Shown here one piece after another: positions 39,251 through 48,924 of a DNA stretch of 48,924 nucleotides. This stretch comes from a bacterium (GTDB taxonomy: Bacteria > Patescibacteriota > Minisyncoccia > Phycocordibacterales > UBA1550). How positions within the stretch are numbered: the first letter of the stretch is position 1; each line of letters starts with the position of its first letter. The notes beneath the pieces were generated by a model. The model did no database searches. It was not told the origin of the DNA and saw only the letters and a list, made by a program, of their open reading frames with translations. The stretch covers positions 1-48,924 of the forward strand of contig JAUSES010000068.1 in assembly GCA_030649835.1 (NCBI GenBank), written 5' to 3'. A program made the translations under genes and the position numbers.

Positions 39251-39651
39251 GCTCGGATCAGCTCACCTTTTTCTACACATGCCATCAATCGGACAAGTGA
39301 GTTTAATCGGTGGCATTATGATATCTTCTTGTTGAACAACGCCTGTATCGGGTGCGAGTGAATGAGCAACAACTTGTTTGTTTTCTTTCATTAAAATACT
39401 TTTGTATTTAATCACAAATAGAATGATTGTAAAAAAACAATGACTCCCGTAACAGCTCCTGCTCTTCGCACCTTTGTGGAATTTCTCCTCAATTTGAAAC
39501 ACGTGGCAAAACAAACAAAAGCAATCCCAACTGCAAAAAAGTTTCCCATAAAACCTTCCCTTCAATAATTATGAAAACTCTTAAAAAACCGAGCTCCTTA
39601 CTTTATCGCATTTTTAAATCAGATTGTCAAATTTTGTGATCCCGCTTGTAT

Positions 39652-39678
39652 AAAAGACCCTCTCTTGAGGGTCTTTTG
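39652..39678. terminator. Intrinsic terminator
   Basis: aaaagaccctctcttgagggtctttt. Confidence 0.65.
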
Positions 39679-39684
39679 TGTCAT

Positions 39685-39807
39685 TCATTTGTGGGGGTGA
39701 TGACTCTTCTTTCTTCCTTTAAAAGCGTAGAAAAGAAGCAACATCACCATTAAAACATCGAAAGAAAGATAAAAAAGACCAACGACTTTTTCTGCGTTCA
39801 TGCTCAT
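39685..39807 (-). CDS. Small single-TM protein (40 aa), absent from ORF track
   Basis: SD AAAGGAG-TACAGA-ATG; MSMNAEKVVGLFYLSFDVLMVMLLLFYAFKGRKKSHHPHK; terminator follows. Confidence 0.5.
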   Translation of the reverse strand: MSMNAEKVVGLFYLSFDVLMVMLLLFYAFKGRKKSHHPHK

Positions 39808-39851
39808 TCTGTACTCCTTTCATAAATAACGATTAACGGGGTGAGACTACT

Positions 39852-40064
39852 CTAGTATCTTTTAACTTTTTGATCTATGCAACCAAAAAGTTTCTTTCTA
39901 TCGCGAATTAACATGTAGAAAATCAACACTATTCCAACGACAGCCAGGACTAGTGTAAAAACAGAACAAAGCTCGAAAAATTCGCGAAGGGGCAGGAAAT
40001 ACCATACTCCGGTCATTAAAAGAAACAGCAAAAGTAGTAGCAATAGAACAAAATAGGTACTCAT
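39852..40064 (-). CDS. Small membrane protein (70 aa)
   Basis: SD GAGGAG; two hydrophobic segments. Confidence 0.6.
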   Translation of the reverse strand: MSTYFVLLLLLLLFLLMTGVWYFLPLREFFELCSVFTLVLAVVGIVLIFYMLIRDRKKLFGCIDQKVKRY

Positions 40065-40105
40065 ACTAATTCTCCTCGATAGTCATCAAAAAACAAGTAC
40101 TACAG

Positions 40106-41437
40106 CTATAGTAAAGATCTTTTGAGGTAGTTTGTCAAGTCGCTTATAGGGAGGCGGGTTTGAGTGCCGGTGTCGCGGTCGCGGATAGTGACGGTGTCTT
40201 TGTGCTCGGGAGTTTCTCCTAAAGTGTCAAAGTCGATAGTCACGCAGAATGGCGTGCCAATTTCGTCCTGACGGCGGTAGCGCTTTCCCACATTGCCGTT
40301 GTCGTCCCACATTATTTGAGGAATTTCTTTTTTAAGCATCGCGTATACCTCTCGTGCTTTTTCAACAAGCTCGGGTTTGTTTTTGAGAAGTGGTGATACA
40401 GCGGCCTTAATGGGTGCAACGCGAGGGTGAAATTTCAAATACTCACGTGGTGCATCCCCCATCGTGTCTTCGGTATAGGCAGACAAAAGGACAGCGAGCA
40501 TTGTACGGTCGAGGCCAAAAGAAGGTTCGATCACATGCGGAGTAAACTTATCTCCTACTTCTTCATCACGGTATGACAAATCTACCTTACTTGCCTCACT
40601 GTGTCGCGAAAGATCAAAGTCTGTTCGGTATGCGAGACCGTACAACTCTTTTTGTCCAAATGGGTAATCAAATTCAAAATCAATCGTACGCTTGGAATAG
40701 TGTGCGCGGTCGCCATCGCCTATCTCCACCTCATGTACTCTTTCACTATCAATACCAATCATCTCAATCCAGGCACCCATCGCTACACGCCACTCTTCAA
40801 ATGCGCGCGCCCAGTCACTTTCTTTTACGAAATATTCAATCTCCATTTGCTCGAGCTCTCGGAGGCGAAAAATAAAATCGCGCGGAGTGATTTCGTTTCT
40901 AAAAGCCTTACCAATTTGCCCCAATCCAAACGGCATCTTTGGATGAAACGAGTTCACAACATTTTTAAAATTGACGAACATTCCCTGTGCAGTCTCGGGT
41001 CGAAGATAGGAAATGGACGATGAGTCTTCCATCGCTCCTACTTTTGTAGAAAGCATCATATTGAACTGTCGCTCAGGGCCTAGGGCCCCGCCGCAGGCGG
41101 GGCACTTTAACTTGTCCTCCAAATGATCCACACGAAAACGCTTTTTGCACTTTGTGCATTCAGAAAGTGGGTCGGAAAAACCTGCTACGTGGCCCGTAGT
41201 TTCCCACACTTTTGGGTTCATTAAAATAGACGCGTCCACTCCATACATATCATCACGGCCATCCACAAACATTTTCCACCACAGATTCTTGATATTATTT
41301 TTGAGCGCGGTTCCGAGAGGACCATAATCATAGGTACCCGCAAGCCCGCCGTATATTTCGGAACCTTGATAAATAAAGCCTCGCCTCTTGCAAAGCGACA
41401 CTAGCTTTTCCATCATTTCGGGAGGATAGGGTTTCAT
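40106..41437 (-). CDS. glyQS: Glycyl-tRNA synthetase (dimeric type)
   Basis: 'RRGFIYQGSEIYGGLAGTYDYGPLG', 'LRPETAQGMFVNFKNV', 'GQIGKAFRNEITPRDFIFRLRELEQMEIEYF'. Confidence 0.97.
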   Translation of the reverse strand: MKPYPPEMMEKLVSLCKRRGFIYQGSEIYGGLAGTYDYGPLGTALKNNIKNLWWKMFVDGRDDMYGVDASILMNPKVWETTGHVAGFSDPLSECTKCKKRFRVDHLEDKLKCPACGGALGPERQFNMMLSTKVGAMEDSSSISYLRPETAQGMFVNFKNVVNSFHPKMPFGLGQIGKAFRNEITPRDFIFRLRELEQMEIEYFVKESDWARAFEEWRVAMGAWIEMIGIDSERVHEVEIGDGDRAHYSKRTIDFEFDYPFGQKELYGLAYRTDFDLSRHSEASKVDLSYRDEEVGDKFTPHVIEPSFGLDRTMLAVLLSAYTEDTMGDAPREYLKFHPRVAPIKAAVSPLLKNKPELVEKAREVYAMLKKEIPQIMWDDNGNVGKRYRRQDEIGTPFCVTIDFDTLGETPEHKDTVTIRDRDTGTQTRLPISDLTNYLKRSLL

Positions 41438-41446
41438 ATAAGGAGA

Positions 41447-41527
41447 TTTTAGGTGTTAGTTAACAGGTTTTAGGTTTGGGGATAATTTGCTAACACCTAA
41501 AAGCTACCAACTACTAACTACTAACTG
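41447..41527. repeat. Inverted plus tandem repeat in the glyQS leader
   Basis: ttttaggtgttag / ctaacacctaaaa; aactactaactactaact. Confidence 0.6.
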
Positions 41528-41529
41528 CC

Positions 41530-43437
41530 TTACTGTACCACATTTGCGTCGTTCGCACTAAATTGTGGATCAGAAGAAATGTAGGTCGTGAGGGCCTGTT
41601 TTTTATCAGAAATTTCAGTTTTAGTAAAATCATCGGTACCAGAAAGAGAGAAGTCCCCCGTGAGAAGTGGTGCGTGATTGATGTGACTTATGCTTGGCAA
41701 AAAAGAAATCTGAAACGACGCATCGCGAGACCCCCCTGCAGGAATACGTCCCACGTTCCACGTTACCTCACCTCTATTTTCATCAAAAGTAATGTTCTCC
41801 CCTTCTGGATAAATCTTCCCCAACCATTTCGTATAAATTGGAAGTGTTGTTTTTGCTATCACACTAGAAACATTGTTTGCTGAATTTCTTGCGGTAAGGC
41901 TAATCGTATATGTCGTAGGTTTGTCTGCTTGTGGGGGTATTGGCCCCGTGTTCTGAAATGGCCCAGAAAAGTAGAGTCCTTTTGCTCCGAGGCGCACCTC
42001 TGTTTCAAATTTTACACTCCGTGTCAAAAAAGTTGAATAGTTTTCTGAAGCAGAATCAGTCAAGAGCCCTCCTCGTGCACGTATTTCAAAAATAATCTGC
42101 GGATTTTTTATAAGTCGCATCGCATCTACACCGAGGGCAATCGGAGAAAAACTAAAGCTCATGGAACCTTTTGCGCCAGGATCAAGAGATGCAAGTGCTT
42201 GATCTCCCGATTTGTCCCATACTACGGTGTTGTCTATAGAGCGGTAATACCCACCGGTAGACGCATAGAGGGAATATTTATCAAGCGCAGCCCCCTTGAG
42301 CTTTACCTCAAACACAACATCAGTTACTTTTGTGGGGTTGTTGTTTTGCCACAATATATCCACACGTACACCCTTACCCAACGACGTGACCGTATCCTGT
42401 GCACTGTTGTTGTTCACTGAAGTTTGTATTGCCAAAAATGGCTTCGTGATAATACTCGACTCAGTGGAGGCATTATACATAATGCCAATATGTCGCTCAT
42501 CTTTTACGCTTTCAGTCCCAATAGAAATTTTTGTAAATTTTTCTTCACCCTCTTGCCCCTCAAGGATGCCACGAACTTTTATCGTACGCTTTTCTTGCGA
42601 TGAAAGCCCCGAAATACCCCAAATATTATTGCCATATGTTGGCGCTGGAGTAGCGTTTTGAAACGTAAATCCTGGTGCATATGTTACTTCTGTGATGAGC
42701 GCAGGGAGTGCCTCCTTACTGTTTGACTCTATATCAATATTAAATTCTATTTCCTGTCCCGAGCTTGTATTTTTAGGAATCGAAAGTTTAATATTTATTG
42801 GGGAAGAAGAAAGTTTTATCTGATACATCGCTTTCTTCTTTATGGTCGCATTTGACCCTGCCATCTGATACTCGAGAGTCACTCCAACTTCCCTATTTGT
42901 ATTTTCTTCACCATATAGTGTCGCGTTCACTATCTCCGTGATTGACTGCCCAACTTTGAGTGGCCCTAAATCTTTCGCAGTACGGAGAAGCTCAGTACCA
43001 CCAGGAGCAGAATAAAATCCTGTAGGATATTCCACAAGAAGGGTCGCAGCATCTATAGGCACCTTGTTGTTATTAACAATAGTAAATTTTGTATCAAATG
43101 GTTCTCCTCCTGCTACCGCTACTGGATTTTCAATTTTAATTTGAATATTTTCTCCAGAGATGATATTTGACCCTCGCCACCAAATAACCACAGCGACAAT
43201 AACTGCAAGAACAAAAAACCAGAGCGAAAATTTAACAAATTTTTTCAAGATAGAATGATGTTTTAATGCTTTTGTCTCCTCGTCAAGAAAAGTAGGCGCT
43301 TCAGGTGCACTTTCCCATGTTGGTGTTGCCGTGGACTCTTTATGAGGAAGAATGTCTTCCACGCGATGTGATTTGAAATCTTTCGAATAGAGTTCCTTTT
43401 CAAGGTCCGCTATTTTACTCTTTATATCGTCTGACAT
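41530..43437 (-). CDS. Single-TM surface protein with Ig-like/DUF11-like repeats
   Basis: 635 aa; cytoplasmic N-terminus, TM 'FSLWFFVLAVIVAVVIWW', long beta-rich ectodomain. Confidence 0.8.
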   Translation of the reverse strand: MSDDIKSKIADLEKELYSKDFKSHRVEDILPHKESTATPTWESAPEAPTFLDEETKALKHHSILKKFVKFSLWFFVLAVIVAVVIWWRGSNIISGENIQIKIENPVAVAGGEPFDTKFTIVNNNKVPIDAATLLVEYPTGFYSAPGGTELLRTAKDLGPLKVGQSITEIVNATLYGEENTNREVGVTLEYQMAGSNATIKKKAMYQIKLSSSPINIKLSIPKNTSSGQEIEFNIDIESNSKEALPALITEVTYAPGFTFQNATPAPTYGNNIWGISGLSSQEKRTIKVRGILEGQEGEEKFTKISIGTESVKDERHIGIMYNASTESSIITKPFLAIQTSVNNNSAQDTVTSLGKGVRVDILWQNNNPTKVTDVVFEVKLKGAALDKYSLYASTGGYYRSIDNTVVWDKSGDQALASLDPGAKGSMSFSFSPIALGVDAMRLIKNPQIIFEIRARGGLLTDSASENYSTFLTRSVKFETEVRLGAKGLYFSGPFQNTGPIPPQADKPTTYTISLTARNSANNVSSVIAKTTLPIYTKWLGKIYPEGENITFDENRGEVTWNVGRIPAGGSRDASFQISFLPSISHINHAPLLTGDFSLSGTDDFTKTEISDKKQALTTYISSDPQFSANDANVVQ

Positions 43438-43455
43438 TTTAATATTATAACATGA

Positions 43456-44043
43456 TTACAAATGTGAAGCATTAAACGCTTCGTTTATTTGAGGGAGCAC
43501 GGTGAGGCGAATTTTTTCAAAGCCCTGTAGTATTTCGCTTTTGTATGGATCTGCTACTAGAAAATCATCATACCCTTCGCTGTTTAAGTACCCTAGATGA
43601 ACCAGCACACGTAAGGTATAGAGGGTTTCAAAAGAAAGTATTAGTTCTGGTTTAATTCTTTCTTTTTCCAAAAAAGTAACCACCCTTTCTGCTTCTTCAA
43701 AAAGCTCCCTGTCGCACCCCTCACCCTGAAGAAGGCGCGCGAGGAGCGCACAAAACTCTGCAAAGAGTTTTGTGCGCGTAGGGTCTTTCTTAATACTCTC
43801 AATAGTTCGGTCTGCGCCCGCACTCACTATTCTCCACATTTCTTTTCCTCGTACCAAATCTACGTTTACAAATGAGTGGTCTTGGAGGATGTATCTCAGT
43901 TTTGACTTCCCCTCTCGCACCGCCTGCGCATGTGCCCCCACGAGCCCGAGCTCCTCAGTAAATATTTTATAAAAACGATTTGACTCGCCGGATAATGAGC
44001 TCATGAGTATCAAACCACGGGTGTGGTAAATGTGATGCGTCAT
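43456..44043 (-). CDS. recO: DNA repair protein RecO
   Basis: 'YHTRGLILMSSLSGESNRFYKIFTEELGLVGAHAQAVREGKSKLRYILQ'. Confidence 0.85.
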   Translation of the reverse strand: MTHHIYHTRGLILMSSLSGESNRFYKIFTEELGLVGAHAQAVREGKSKLRYILQDHSFVNVDLVRGKEMWRIVSAGADRTIESIKKDPTRTKLFAEFCALLARLLQGEGCDRELFEEAERVVTFLEKERIKPELILSFETLYTLRVLVHLGYLNSEGYDDFLVADPYKSEILQGFEKIRLTVLPQINEAFNASHL

Positions 44044-44045
44044 AG

Positions 44046-47000
44046 CTATTTACTTATTTCAAACGCAAAGCCGATTCCATCGACGAGAGCATCTGTTCCT
44101 TCTACTTCCCCAAATACAATCTCGCTCACCTGTGCGGTTTTTTTAATTTCCTGAGAAAACTCTTCTACGAGAGCTCTTCCTTCATCTGTCGTTTTAATAG
44201 TCAGGGTAATAATATCTGATGGGTTAAGTTTAGACTCCTTACGAAGCTCCTGTATGTCACGAAGTAAGTCCCGAAGTTGCCCTTCCCTCTTCAGGTTTGG
44301 GGTGACATTTGTATCAAGAGATACCTCATCGATAAGTGAACTATCAAAGGCAACTTCTTTAATGTTTACTTCATCCAAAATGAGTGCAATGTAATAATCT
44401 TTTCCTTTTAGTTCTGTGTTTTTTACCGTCAGTCGGGTGAGTGGCTGACGCACCTTTATCCCCGCTTTGGCGCGGGCTTCAAGCCCAAGCGATACGATAC
44501 GGCGTACCTCTGTCATTTTCACAAGCGCCTCAGTCTCATGCTCCTCGCACAAAGGGGGCGACATGTCGCTCCAACCTTCGAGATGTACACTTTCTTTTTT
44601 TCCACCTACACGTTTATAAATATCTTCTGCGAGAAAAGGCATTATGGGCGCAATAAGTTTTGAAAACTCAGTGAGAACGATGCGCGTGGTGCTGATCGCT
44701 TGTGCGCGGTCGTCAGCGTCATCTGATTTAAAACGGTCTCTAGAGCGACGCACATACCATGTAGAGAGGTCGTCCACAAAAAGATTGAGTGGCTTCACCG
44801 CGCGGTCAATCTCGTATGCATCAAGAGCCGCTGACTCTTCACAAGTTACTTCTTTTAAGCGTGCAAATATCCACATATCCAGTACGTTGGGCGCATGTGT
44901 TGGCGCATGCTCTTCCCCACGGTACAATTCGTAAAACGACAATACGTTGGAAATACGCATAATGATTTTTTTTACCACTTCATCAACGCCACGCTCAACA
45001 AACGCCAAATCCTCAGCATGCACAATAGGTGAAGAAAGAAGGTAGTATCTTACAGCATCGACTCCATATCTATTTATTACATCAATTGGGTCGGGGTAAT
45101 TTTTAAGACTTTTTGACATCTTTTGCCCATCCTCCGCGAGAACCATTCCGTTTACAATTACATTTTTAAACGGTGCCTTATCAAAAAGTGCAGCCGAGAG
45201 CACCATCATGCTGTAGAACCACCCGCGGGTTTGGTCAACTCCTTCTGCAATAAAATCCGCAGGAAAATTCTTCTCAAAGAGTTCTTTGTTTTCAAACGGA
45301 TAGTGGAACTGTGCATATGGCATTGATCCTGACTCAAACCAGCAGTCAAACACATACGGCACGCGAGACATTTTTCCTCCGCAGATACACTCCACATTTA
45401 CTTCGTCGATATATGGCAAATGAAAATCAAATTCATAATCTGCATTGTGTGGAAATGGAGTAAAAGTAAGTTTTGTGACTTCGCCTGGTAAAACAAAATC
45501 CTCTTTCCCATCTTTTAGTTCAAGACTACGAGCAATTCCCGCGCCTTCAGCTCCTGCCACAAGCATCCACACAGAATATTCATGAGTGACAATAAGAATT
45601 GTTTTTCCTTGATATTGTTTATCTATCTCTTCTAGAAAATCCATTGCTCTGCGTTTTACATCAAGTAGATTCTCCCCTCCCTGTGGACGCTTCGTAAATT
45701 TTTGTTCCTGCGAAGAAAAATACTCTCTATATTCACTAATTGGTTTCCCATTAAACCCTCGAGCATCAAGTTCTTTTATTCGTTCATCGACAATAATTTT
45801 TCCAACCTCATAACCAATTTCTCTAGCAACGATATCAGCTGTTTGTCTCGTGCGAGCAAATGGTGAAGTGATGATTATATCAATATTATTATCTTTGAGT
45901 TTTTGTGCTGCATTTTCTACAGAAACGCGTCCATTGGCAGTTAGCCCAAACGCTTCACTTCCATTAACTTCCGAACTTACTATTCCACGGGCGTTACTCT
46001 CTGCTTGTCCGTGGCGCATTACAATGTATTTATTGCCTGATTTTTTTGTATGTTCAGCAAGCTCCGCGCGAGAACCAAAAACTTTTCTAGTGTCGCATTT
46101 TTTACATTCCCACACGGGGATAGGTGCGCCCCAATACCGCGAGCGGGAAATAGCCCAGTCGCGCGCTCCCTCCAGCCACTTACCAAAGCGCCCATCACGC
46201 ATGTTTTTTGGCACCCAGGAAGTCTTTGCGTTTTCAGCGAGAAGCTTGTCTTTAATCTCAGGCACTTTTACAAACCACGACTGTGCTGCGTAGTTGAGAA
46301 GCGGAGTATCACAGCGCCAACAGTGTGGGTATGCATGCACAATTTTTTCTTTTGAAAAAAGCGCTCCTATTCCGGCGAGATGTTTAATAATCAAGATATC
46401 TGTCGCTTGATGCGCGTCCTTTTCTCCTCCTTTTGGTCTTACAGATGCGCCCGCAAAATCAAGCACTTCTTTTTTCATAGTGCCATCCATGCCAACATGC
46501 TGAATAAACGGAAGTTTTTCGCGTATTCCGAGCGCCATATCGTCCTCACCAAAAGCGGGCGCAATATGCACGACCCCCGTACCACTTTCCATAGTCACAA
46601 AATCTGCACCATATACTTTCCATCCATTTTCGTGATTTTCTAACGTTTTGTCCTTCGCATAATAATCAAAAATAGGTTTGTAGGACTTTCCTACGAGTTC
46701 CTTCCCTTTCATTTCTGAAATAACCTTGTACTCTTTCCCGGCGAGCGCTGTCTCTACGCGCGATTTTGCTAAAATATATTTTTCTTCTCCTATAGAAACT
46801 TTTAGATACTCTGCCTCTGGGTTCACTGCAAGCGCCACATTCCCAGGGAGCGTCCATGGGGTTGTAGTCCATGCTAAAATAAAGGTACCGGGTTCATTTA
46901 CTATTTCAAATTTTACCGTAACCGAAATATCAGTAATATCTTTGTATCCCTGCGCTATTTCATTGTTTGAAAGTGTCGTCTCACAACGTGGACAAATGTG

Positions 47001-47558
47001 CATAGGCTTGAAACCCTGGTATACAAGATTTTTTTCATATAATGTTTTAAAAGCCCACCACACACTCTCGGTGTAGTTTGCATCCATCGTGCTGTACTCG
47101 TGCTCCATATCAACAAAGCGGCCAATGCGGGGAATGAATTTTTTCCACTCCTTGTCGTAGCGATACACAGACGCGCGACACGCCTCGTTGAATTTTTCAA
47201 TACCGAGCGTTTCAATGTCTTTTTTGTGCAAAAGGCCAAGCTCCTTTTCAACCAGGTTTTCAACAGGAAGGCCGTGACAGTCCCACCCCCATACGCGACG
47301 TACATTACGCCCGCGCATCGTTTGGTAGCGTGGAATTGCATCCTTAATAACACTTGCAAGGATGTGCCCATAGTGCGGAAGCCCTGTCGCAAATGGCGGC
47401 CCATCATAAAAAACAAAATCTTCCCCATCTTTTGTTTGTTCTAGCGACTTTTCAAAAATATATGCCGACTCCCAAAACGCAAGGGTTTCCTCCTCGCGCT
47501 TTGCAATTTCTGAGTGGTTTTTCTGATCTCCATCTTTTTTACTTAGTACATCACTCAT
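44046..47558 (-). CDS. ileS: Isoleucyl-tRNA synthetase with inserted histidine-phosphatase domain
   Basis: 'GLPHYGHILA', 'WTTTPWTLPGNVAL', 'DGQKMSKSLKNYPDP'. Start taken at MSDVLSKKDG (ORF track to 47591). Internal 'YIVMRHGQAESNARG...IIITSPFARTRQTADIVA...TILIVTHEYSVWMLV' block. Confidence 0.96.
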   Translation of the reverse strand: MSDVLSKKDGDQKNHSEIAKREEETLAFWESAYIFEKSLEQTKDGEDFVFYDGPPFATGLPHYGHILASVIKDAIPRYQTMRGRNVRRVWGWDCHGLPVENLVEKELGLLHKKDIETLGIEKFNEACRASVYRYDKEWKKFIPRIGRFVDMEHEYSTMDANYTESVWWAFKTLYEKNLVYQGFKPMHICPRCETTLSNNEIAQGYKDITDISVTVKFEIVNEPGTFILAWTTTPWTLPGNVALAVNPEAEYLKVSIGEEKYILAKSRVETALAGKEYKVISEMKGKELVGKSYKPIFDYYAKDKTLENHENGWKVYGADFVTMESGTGVVHIAPAFGEDDMALGIREKLPFIQHVGMDGTMKKEVLDFAGASVRPKGGEKDAHQATDILIIKHLAGIGALFSKEKIVHAYPHCWRCDTPLLNYAAQSWFVKVPEIKDKLLAENAKTSWVPKNMRDGRFGKWLEGARDWAISRSRYWGAPIPVWECKKCDTRKVFGSRAELAEHTKKSGNKYIVMRHGQAESNARGIVSSEVNGSEAFGLTANGRVSVENAAQKLKDNNIDIIITSPFARTRQTADIVAREIGYEVGKIIVDERIKELDARGFNGKPISEYREYFSSQEQKFTKRPQGGENLLDVKRRAMDFLEEIDKQYQGKTILIVTHEYSVWMLVAGAEGAGIARSLELKDGKEDFVLPGEVTKLTFTPFPHNADYEFDFHLPYIDEVNVECICGGKMSRVPYVFDCWFESGSMPYAQFHYPFENKELFEKNFPADFIAEGVDQTRGWFYSMMVLSAALFDKAPFKNVIVNGMVLAEDGQKMSKSLKNYPDPIDVINRYGVDAVRYYLLSSPIVHAEDLAFVERGVDEVVKKIIMRISNVLSFYELYRGEEHAPTHAPNVLDMWIFARLKEVTCEESAALDAYEIDRAVKPLNLFVDDLSTWYVRRSRDRFKSDDADDRAQAISTTRIVLTEFSKLIAPIMPFLAEDIYKRVGGKKESVHLEGWSDMSPPLCEEHETEALVKMTEVRRIVSLGLEARAKAGIKVRQPLTRLTVKNTELKGKDYYIALILDEVNIKEVAFDSSLIDEVSLDTNVTPNLKREGQLRDLLRDIQELRKESKLNPSDIITLTIKTTDEGRALVEEFSQEIKKTAQVSEIVFGEVEGTDALVDGIGFAFEISK

Positions 47559-47720
47559 ATTTCCAAAGAATACCACAAACCCTTTGCCCAACCAAAATTT
47601 GCTCTACTTTTAAAATCGAGACCTAAACTGCAGATGTGTAGTGTTTAAATTCCGCCGATACCATAAAAACTTCAATTTCTAGGTGTCCTAATTGGACTCT
47701 TGATTTTTTCACGAAATTAT

Positions 47721-48924
47721 CTACGGCGTAGGTTTTGGAAAAACTAACATTCTCGCTGTTTTCCAGAACGAGGCTCGGGTGTATTTATATGGCAATGGCT
47801 CGTTATATAAATACATATCCATTGACCAGTTGTGTGTACCCGTCCCCAACGCCAAAGTAGGCCCTGTCATTTCTTTTATCACCACATTATTTACAGATAT
47901 CCTTAGTGCACCTTTGCCTCCATCTACTGTAGCTCGTTCATCCAGAAATGCTTCGATAACAATAGGAATGAGTGTATTACGTGAAAGCCCATGAACCTCA
48001 GCGATGCGCTGTGGGGAAGTGGCTGTACCTACGCGCAAGGAAAAAAAGATCATGAGTTTGGTGGGATCTTGTGAATCCGTATCTACAATTGCGGCTAAAG
48101 GCGGGTTACCTTGAGAAGGGCTTTTTACTTGCCAAAACAAAACTGGGCTCGTTCCCGTTGGGGTCAATGTCCAAATATTTTGAGGATCCTCCGCGCCAAA
48201 AGCTACGTTCAAATCCCAACGCACATGAGTGCGTGGAGGAATCGCATAGGAAGTTACTTGGGTCCGGCACTTTCCGGCAGTAATACCATCTCCTTCGTTA
48301 TATCGCACCATGGTAAGGTCGTCCCCGTTTATATTTTTCTGCTTGTCGACTTTTCCCGGAGCTCCCATATTAGTCATCATATCGCCATTTAAATTAACGG
48401 ACACTCCCAGAGCAGTGTCCCAATATTGAAATTGAGCTGGATCAGCTTTGCCTGTTAGTGGATTTACAAATGGAACATTACCACTAAAATCATATGCGCG
48501 TGGTGAGCCCCATAACGTATAGGGAGTGGAAGTATCCATGATATTGAGTAAGTAGGTTTCTGTTGCAACAAAGGCGTCAGTGGTGCTTGCCCCCACATAG
48601 TATTCCTCAGAATCCGGGATAGTTAGAGTAGAGCCGGTCAGCAACGGGACAGTGCTGGACGAAGTTGATGTAGTCGCGGTCGAGACCGGAGATGGGACGA
48701 ATACAACCACAGGAGTGGTCGTAGTCACCACCACACACGCATTCGTACTACAACTCTGAGTGGATTCTCCGGAACAGCTCTCACCCCCGTTTGCAGGAGT
48801 TGGGTTCGTACAAGTTCTCGTTTGGGTTCCCGTTAAACCACAGGCAGTTACCGAACAAGCACCGTACGCACTCCATCCTCCGTTTACGGGAGAGGGGGTT
48901 GAAGAAGATGGTGCTGAAGAGGCT
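47721..48924 (-). CDS. Secreted protein with thrombospondin type-1 repeat, 5'-truncated by window edge
   Basis: The frame of ORF 47721-48734 stays open to the right edge: ...[58 protein letters not shown]... Confidence 0.75.
   Translation of the reverse strand, partial: ASSAPSSSTPSPVNGGWSAYGACSVTACGLTGTQTRTCTNPTPANGGESCSGESTQSCSTNACVVVTTTTPVVVFVPSPVSTATTSTSSSTVPLLTGSTLTIPDSEEYYVGASTTDAFVATETYLLNIMDTSTPYTLWGSPRAYDFSGNVPFVNPLTGKADPAQFQYWDTALGVSVNLNGDMMTNMGAPGKVDKQKNINGDDLTMVRYNEGDGITAGKCRTQVTSYAIPPRTHVRWDLNVAFGAEDPQNIWTLTPTGTSPVLFWQVKSPSQGNPPLAAIVDTDSQDPTKLMIFFSLRVGTATSPQRIAEVHGLSRNTLIPIVIEAFLDERATVDGGKGALRISVNNVVIKEMTGPTLALGTGTHNWSMDMYLYNEPLPYKYTRASFWKTARMLVFPKPTP

Overview
The window looks like a chromosomal segment from a Patescibacteria/CPR (Parcubacteria-like) genome. 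This lineage call is inferred from gene content and architecture, not from a search. Contents, left to right: (i) the 5' part of a 23S rRNA gene on the minus strand (~2520 down to ~415), interrupted by non-rRNA sequence that runs off the left edge; (ii) a 3.2-9.0 kb cassette of small membrane/secreted proteins that share modules and mostly have their own terminators; (iii) a TM-helix channel-like protein, a wHTH protein and rplL-rplJ with a probable L10 leader; (iv) a 1228-aa secreted phospholipase-C-like/LTD/beta-helix protein; (v) a RAYT (Y1) transposase with six dispersed AAAGGAC[C/G]GTCCTTT palindromes; (vi) a 1125-aa peptidoglycan-binding, S-layer-like protein with a long 5' leader; (vii) an HTH protein and ftsK, recA, ispH, efp; (viii) rpsF-ssb-rpsR, an M23 peptidase, a beta-propeller protein, tatD, metG, an AI-2E transporter, an M16 peptidase, glyQS, recO and ileS; (ix) a TSP1-containing secreted protein truncated by the right edge. 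Most notable: an IleRS with an apparently catalytic histidine-phosphatase domain inserted in it; the modular cassette with duplicated leaders; the interrupted 23S; long imperfect hairpins concentrated at rRNA and r-protein transcripts; in-frame palindromic repeat insertions in ftsK and tatD; and a short rplL 3'-end 'ghost'. No tRNA or CRISPR array was recognised. All homology calls are by eye.
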